The notes beneath the pieces were generated by a model that worked only from the letters and a program-made list of their open reading frames with translations, had not been told where the DNA came from and did no database searches. Both the position numbers and the translations under genes were made by a program. From Nonomuraea basaltis (lineage in GTDB: Bacteria; Actinomycetota; Actinomycetes; Streptosporangiales; Streptosporangiaceae): a stretch of 60,966 nucleotides of DNA. Where the stretch lies: the NCBI RefSeq assembly GCF_005893125.1, contig NZ_VCJS01000065.1:1-60966 (forward strand), read 5' to 3'. Numbering within the stretch: position 1 is the stretch's first letter; every line of letters starts with the position of its first letter. This document shows positions 58,108-60,966 of this stretch, in pieces.

Positions 58108-58656
58108 GTGGCGATGCCCAAGAAGGGCTCGCGGCTCATCACCGTCGACGGCACCGTCTACCGCTGGCGTGTCAGCCACAGGCCGGCCTACAGCCAAGGC
58201 AACAGCTGGAGCCCGCTCAGCTTCGCCGTTGAGCGAGCCGAGGAGCCGGAAGGCGTTCTTGTGGTGTCGCTCCCCTGCGCCCGGCCGGACAACTCGCTAG
58301 GAGAGCGAACGATCGCGATCCGTCCCATCCTTGTCATCGGATGCATCCGGCGGGCCGTCGAACAAGGATGGAACTCGGGGCAACCGGGCTCGGGATCCAC
58401 CCTCACCGTTACTGAGGACGAACTGGCCGTGCTCCTGGGCGAGCCGCCTCAATACCTGATCCCCTTCCTCTGGGGCATGATCCCGGAAGGTGGGGGCATC
58501 GAAGACCTCCCTCGATGCACTCAGATTTGGAGTCGAGAGAAGCCGGGCGCCAACCAGGCGCCTTCTGATGGTCGGCTCCCTGCCGATGCCGGAGATCGGC
58601 TGACACCATCACCGGAAAGCGGCCCCCGCTCGGTCGACGGTCATCCGTTGCCCTGA
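58108..58656 (+). CDS. Conserved hypothetical actinomycete protein
   Basis: 182 residues from GTG 58108 (GGAGG five bases before; ATG 58114 is the alternative). It begins MPKKGSRLITVDGTVYRWRV, a pattern I associate with a family common in Streptomycetales and relatives, continuing ILVIGCIRRAVEQGWNSGQP. It has no signal or helix and resembles small immunity- or scaffold-like cytoplasmic proteins. Function unknown. It precedes cassette B by 170 bases in the same direction but is probably separately transcribed. Confidence 0.75.
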   Translation: MAMPKKGSRLITVDGTVYRWRVSHRPAYSQGNSWSPLSFAVERAEEPEGVLVVSLPCARPDNSLGERTIAIRPILVIGCIRRAVEQGWNSGQPGSGSTLTVTEDELAVLLGEPPQYLIPFLWGMIPEGGGIEDLPRCTQIWSREKPGANQAPSDGRLPADAGDRLTPSPESGPRSVDGHPLP

Positions 58657-58778
58657 CTCGGATTGATCATTTCCGGGAGAAGGTGCCGTGATGCTGGAAT
58701 CCGCGGCATAAACGCCATCCCCGACGGCGGTGCTGCGCTTCGGTGCGGTCACACGGCAACGGGGCGCGCCCACCTCGG

Positions 58779-58799
58779 GCTAGTGCCGCGCTAGTGCGG
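58779..58799 (+). promoter_or_regulatory. Short direct repeats before cassette B
   Basis: GCTAGTGCCG (58779-58788) and GCTAGTGCGG (58790-58799) are 11 bases apart, one helical turn, with a third related GTGCTAAC just after. They lie about 30 bases before the first gene of cassette B and may be an activator site or part of the promoter. Confidence 0.35.
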
Positions 58800-58829
58800 T
58801 GCTAACACGGAGCAGAAGCATACTGCGGC

Positions 58830-59345
58830 ATGGCTCTAGTGCTGGTGGCCTGCCAGGTCTTGCTCGCTGCGGTGTTCGCCGTGTCAGCTTTCACGAAGCT
58901 GCGTAGCGGCGCGGCGCTGCGGGCTTTCTCGTCTTCTCTGGTGATGTTGCCCGTGCGGGTTCGATGGTCGGCGGCCGTGGTGGTGGCAGCCGCGGAGGCC
59001 GTCGTGCCCGTCGCGATGCTGTTCCCAGCGCTGGGGCTGACCATGAGCGGGGCTCTGCTGGTTTGTTTCTCGGCGGGGATCGCCATTTCCATCCGACGGG
59101 GGACGCGGGCGTCGTGCCGCTGTTTCGGCGCTTCGGAGGTCCCGCTGGGCCCGTCGCACCTGGTGCGCAACAGCCTACTGCTGGCGGTGGTCGTGCTGGG
59201 CGGGGCAAGTCTGGCAGTCCCCGGCGATCTCACGGCTGCCGGGCTGGCGATCGCGGCAGTTGCTGGTCTGGTCGGAGCCACCCTATTGATCATCTTCGAC
59301 GACATCGCCGATCTGTTCATAGAGAGACACGGGGAGCGTGTGTGA
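58830..59345 (+). CDS. MauE/DoxX-like redox membrane protein, cassette B
   Basis: 171 residues. Four membrane helices (VLVACQVL-LAAVFAVSAF, WSAAVVVAAAEAVVPVAML, LTMSGALLVCFSAGIAI, NSLLLAVVVLGGASLAV) and the redox pair CRC in TRASCRCFGASEVPLG, the position of the MauE cysteines. Like VKOR and DsbB, MauE-type proteins are thought to pass electrons from disulfide formation to quinones. Its stop overlaps the next start by one base (TGATG), coupling it to the thioredoxin-like protein. Confidence 0.85.
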   Translation: MALVLVACQVLLAAVFAVSAFTKLRSGAALRAFSSSLVMLPVRVRWSAAVVVAAAEAVVPVAMLFPALGLTMSGALLVCFSAGIAISIRRGTRASCRCFGASEVPLGPSHLVRNSLLLAVVVLGGASLAVPGDLTAAGLAIAAVAGLVGATLLIIFDDIADLFIERHGERV

Positions 59346-59863
59346 TGGAATATCTTGCCGCGGCCGTTGTCGTGGTCGGGCTGCTGTCCGTGGTGAATCT
59401 GCTGCTGATGGTCGGCGTGATCCGTCGGCTCCGCACGTTGGCCGCGCAACCCGCGTTCGGTCCGCCGATGATGGATGGGCTTCTCATCGGCGAGAGAATG
59501 CCGGAGTTCGCGGCAATGACCACCGCCGGCGAGCCGGTTTCGCATGGGCTTCTGGGCGGGCCCGCGCTCATTGGCTTCTTCTCCCCGGGCTGCCAGCCCT
59601 GTGAGGAGTTGCTGCCGCGGTTCATCGCACGAGCCCGCCGGTTCTCAAGCCAGGCTTTCGCCGTGGTGGTCGCCGATCCCGATGAGGACGTCGCCGAGGA
59701 GATCGAGCGCCTGGGTGACGTGGCGAGGGTCGTGGTCGAGGCGCCGATGGGTGACCTGCAGAGCGCATTCAAGGTCCGCGGGTACCCAACCGTCTACGTG
59801 ATCGATGCCGACGGCACGGTAGCGGGCACCGACCTGGACGCGCCGGCCTTGGTGGGAGCATGA
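59345..59863 (+). CDS. Membrane-anchored thioredoxin-like protein (MauD/TlpA type), cassette B
   Basis: 172 residues. One N-terminal helix (EYLAAAVVVVGLLSVVNLLL), then a redoxin domain with CQPC in FSPGCQPCEELLPRFIA and the cis-proline loop GYPTVYVIDADG. It lies outside the membrane and would oxidise cysteines of exported clients, being re-oxidised by the MauE-like partner. Its TGA overlaps the start of a 22-codon ORF (ATGA). Confidence 0.88.
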   Translation: MEYLAAAVVVVGLLSVVNLLLMVGVIRRLRTLAAQPAFGPPMMDGLLIGERMPEFAAMTTAGEPVSHGLLGGPALIGFFSPGCQPCEELLPRFIARARRFSSQAFAVVVADPDEDVAEEIERLGDVARVVVEAPMGDLQSAFKVRGYPTVYVIDADGTVAGTDLDAPALVGA

Positions 59864-59928
59864 TCCAATCCACAAAGGCAGCCGCGGCGGTCGCCTACCA
59901 GCAGCAGAAGGAGGAGGTCCTGCAGTGA
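59860..59928 (+). CDS. 22-codon micro-ORF inside cassette B
   Basis: ATG 59860 overlaps the redoxin stop and its own TGA overlaps the signal peptidase GTG (GTGA 59925-59928). It encodes MIQSTKAAAAVAYQQQKEEV-LQ. It contains the AAGGAGGAGG that serves as ribosome site for the next gene. It may be a real micropeptide or a coupling device that carries ribosomes to the peptidase start. Either way, both overlaps look selected. Confidence 0.45.
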   Translation: MIQSTKAAAAVAYQQQKEEVLQ

Positions 59929-60437
59929 CCGCCTCGATCCGCCTCGCCACGGGGTGCGCTGTCGTTGTTCTCATCGCGCTGATCGTACGGCTGCGCCGGG
60001 CGTACTCGATCATCCGCGTGGACGGCTACAGCATGGCCCCCACTCTGACCGACGGCGACCGGCTCCTGGCCCGGCGAGTGGCCCCGTCGGCCCTGCGAAG
60101 CGGCCATATCGCCGTGGTGCTCAGCCCACTGCCGATGGGCAGCCCGTTCCTCATCAAGCGCATCGCCGCGCTGCCCGGCGATCGTGTCCCCCAATCCGTG
60201 CGGCCACTCGTCCCCGATGCCCGTGTACCCGACGGACAACTCATCCTGATCGGCGACAACACCGACGCCAGCTTCGACTCTCGCGACCACGGTTACTTCC
60301 CCATCGCCGATATCCACGCCATCACCATCCGAAAGCTAACCCCTGCCAGAGACCCCAGCAGAATGGAGAGCGAGCCAGTAAGAGATTTTTTCGTCCCAAA
60401 TCGAATCGGCAACATAGAAATGGAGCAAACGAAATGA
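59925..60437 (+). CDS. S26-family signal peptidase, cassette B
   Basis: 170 residues, GTG 59925. One N-terminal helix (CAVVVLIALIVRL). Catalytic Ser in VDGYSMAPTL, catalytic Lys in LIKRIAALPGDRVP, and the box GDNTDASFDSRDHGYFP. This is type I signal peptidase (LepB) but short and placed in an operon with redox genes and a Cys-rich peptide, so probably dedicated to that peptide. Its stop overlaps the peptide start (ATGA). Confidence 0.9.
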   Translation: MTASIRLATGCAVVVLIALIVRLRRAYSIIRVDGYSMAPTLTDGDRLLARRVAPSALRSGHIAVVLSPLPMGSPFLIKRIAALPGDRVPQSVRPLVPDARVPDGQLILIGDNTDASFDSRDHGYFPIADIHAITIRKLTPARDPSRMESEPVRDFFVPNRIGNIEMEQTK

Positions 60438-60652
60438 TGCGGTCCATCGGAAATCTCGGCGATCGTCTTCTTGCGCTGGTCGTTCGAGAACACCGCGCTG
60501 CGGCGGACGAGTGCGTCACGGAATATCGCTGCGGTCCGTACGCCTGTAACCCCGGACTCATGGATTACAAGGTCAGGAGGCAGGTCAGAACTGTCTGCCG
60601 GGTGTCCGGTGCACAGCCGTGGCGGAAGACAAATTATTGCTGCTACATTTGA
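60434..60652 (+). CDS. Small cysteine-rich peptide precursor, cassette B product
   Basis: 72 residues, ATG 60434 in the signal peptidase stop (ATG 60437 is next). Leader MMRSIGNLGDRLLALVVREH then RAAA has a basic start, a short hydrophobic stretch and an Ala-x-Ala site before DECVTEYRCGPYACNPGLM. The rest carries six cysteines (C, C, C, C and a final CC in NYCCYI), enough for three disulfides, in about 47 residues. No known family is recognised. With its own signal peptidase and disulfide machinery, it is likely a secreted disulfide-stabilised peptide; its activity is unknown. Confidence 0.75.
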   Translation: MMRSIGNLGDRLLALVVREHRAAADECVTEYRCGPYACNPGLMDYKVRRQVRTVCRVSGAQPWRKTNYCCYI

Positions 60653-60924
60653 TGCCGACCGAGGGCTTGGAGTACCTGGAGATGTGCGCGCTAGTATGTC
60701 TGTAGGTTATCTGGCCCTCATCTTGGATCCACGGCGTGAACATGGGGGCGAGGGTCCGAAAGGCAAGTGAGGTGCCCTTTGGGCTGGGAGGATGGGAGTT
60801 CTTGACGCTTCCAGCCGCCCGCTCCAAGGGCACCTCGTGCTGACCCGAAAATTCGACCTTCACGTGGGCAGGCGGCAGCGAACCCCGAGCGGCAATGAGC
60901 GATGATGCTTCGCGGTGAGTTGTG
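60653..60924. other. Intergenic stretch after cassette B
   Basis: No gene is seen. It contains the inverted repeat at 60769-60836. Confidence 0.5.
60769..60836. terminator. Long inverted repeat downstream of cassette B
   Basis: GAGGTGCCCTT (60769-60779) and AAGGGCACCTC (60826-60836) are perfect 11-base inverted copies with a 46-base interval that itself holds GGCTGG/CCAGCC. It may be a terminator for cassette B or the terminus of a small mobile or miniature element. Confidence 0.35.
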
Positions 60925-60966
60925 TCAGGTCGGCTCGGGCTCGATGAGGACGGCCTTGCCGTTGCG
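60925..60966 (-). CDS. 3' end of a gene running in from the right edge
   Basis: The minus strand is open from the window edge, reading RNGKAVLIEPEPT and TGA at 60925. Thirteen codons are not enough for certainty; GKAVLI near a C-terminus is common in zinc-dependent alcohol dehydrogenases and quinone oxidoreductases. Confidence 0.3.
   Translation of the reverse strand, partial: RNGKAVLIEPEPT

Noticed and set aside
1..60966. CRISPR arrays, prophage genes or integrase/att pairs.
   Set aside because: No regularly spaced direct repeats of CRISPR length and no phage structural or integrase genes were seen. The only short array is the 12-base tandem repeat at 56773.

Overview
The window is high-GC DNA with GTG/TTG starts, many 1-4 base ATGA/GTGA gene overlaps, candidate leaderless starts, an abundance of ECF sigma factors and TetR/GntR/AraC/MarR regulators, and Tat-type export signals. 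This points to a large-genome filamentous actinomycete, most likely Streptosporangiaceae or Nonomuraea-like; the genus is inference. There is no rRNA, convincing tRNA, CRISPR array or phage module. Accessory metabolism, export and regulation dominate, with one housekeeping gene (nadE).

Layout. 0-4.8 kb: membrane protein, TetR/P450 divergent pair, SigE-type sigma factor with a coupled membrane protein. 4.9-16.6 kb: a polysaccharide-use region with a PL8 lyase, a HAD phosphatase, a GntR regulator coupled to a sugar ABC importer (binding protein plus two permeases) and a GH94/GH36-type enzyme, then a secreted alpha/beta hydrolase and an M28-type peptidase. One 23-base promoter/operator motif lies in front of both the gntR operon and the secreted hydrolase, so they look like one regulon. 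16.7-20.2 kb: AraC/VOC pair and an Acg-type nitroreductase. 20.5-24.8 kb: a sulfide/persulfide detoxification cluster (TauE-like exporter, persulfide dioxygenase-rhodanese, OsmC, peroxiredoxin) with four CsoR/CstR-like operators, heavily eroded by deletions. 25.3-28.7 kb: a two-gene membrane operon behind a DevR-like palindrome, then nadE behind a 21-base palindrome. 29-32.1 kb: cassette A (thioredoxin-like MauD, MauE-like, Cys-rich Tat-exported protein, polytopic membrane protein). 32.4-36.4 kb: NarL-type response regulator, a kinase with a duplicated sensor half, and a multicopper oxidase. 36.7-45.2 kb: GNAT protein and a broken rsgA behind a leader peptide, MarR/hydrolase and TetR/FAD-monooxygenase divergent pairs, CorA, and a methyltransferase. 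45.4-49.8 kb: an ECF41 sigma gene, an IS605-type element (TnpA, TnpB, candidate omega RNA) and an inverted degraded copy of the sigma gene, followed by DoxX. 50-57.8 kb: haloacid dehalogenase-like HAD, then tctCBA/tctDE tricarboxylate transport with its two-component system and a TAXI binding protein. 58.1-60.7 kb: cassette B (MauE-like, thioredoxin-like, 22-codon micro-ORF, signal peptidase, six-Cys peptide).

Two themes stand out. First, cassettes A and B combine a quinone-type (MauE) and a thioredoxin-type (MauD) redox pair with an exported cysteine-rich product. They look like dedicated disulfide-forming export systems, and B ends in a small peptide that may be a new class of secreted disulfide peptide. 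Second, the window holds an unusual number of gene remnants. About seventeen are listed, many keeping exactly the first or last part of a recognisable gene, and several have two neighbouring genes joined by an internal deletion. This indicates repeated small deletions, or assembly loss.
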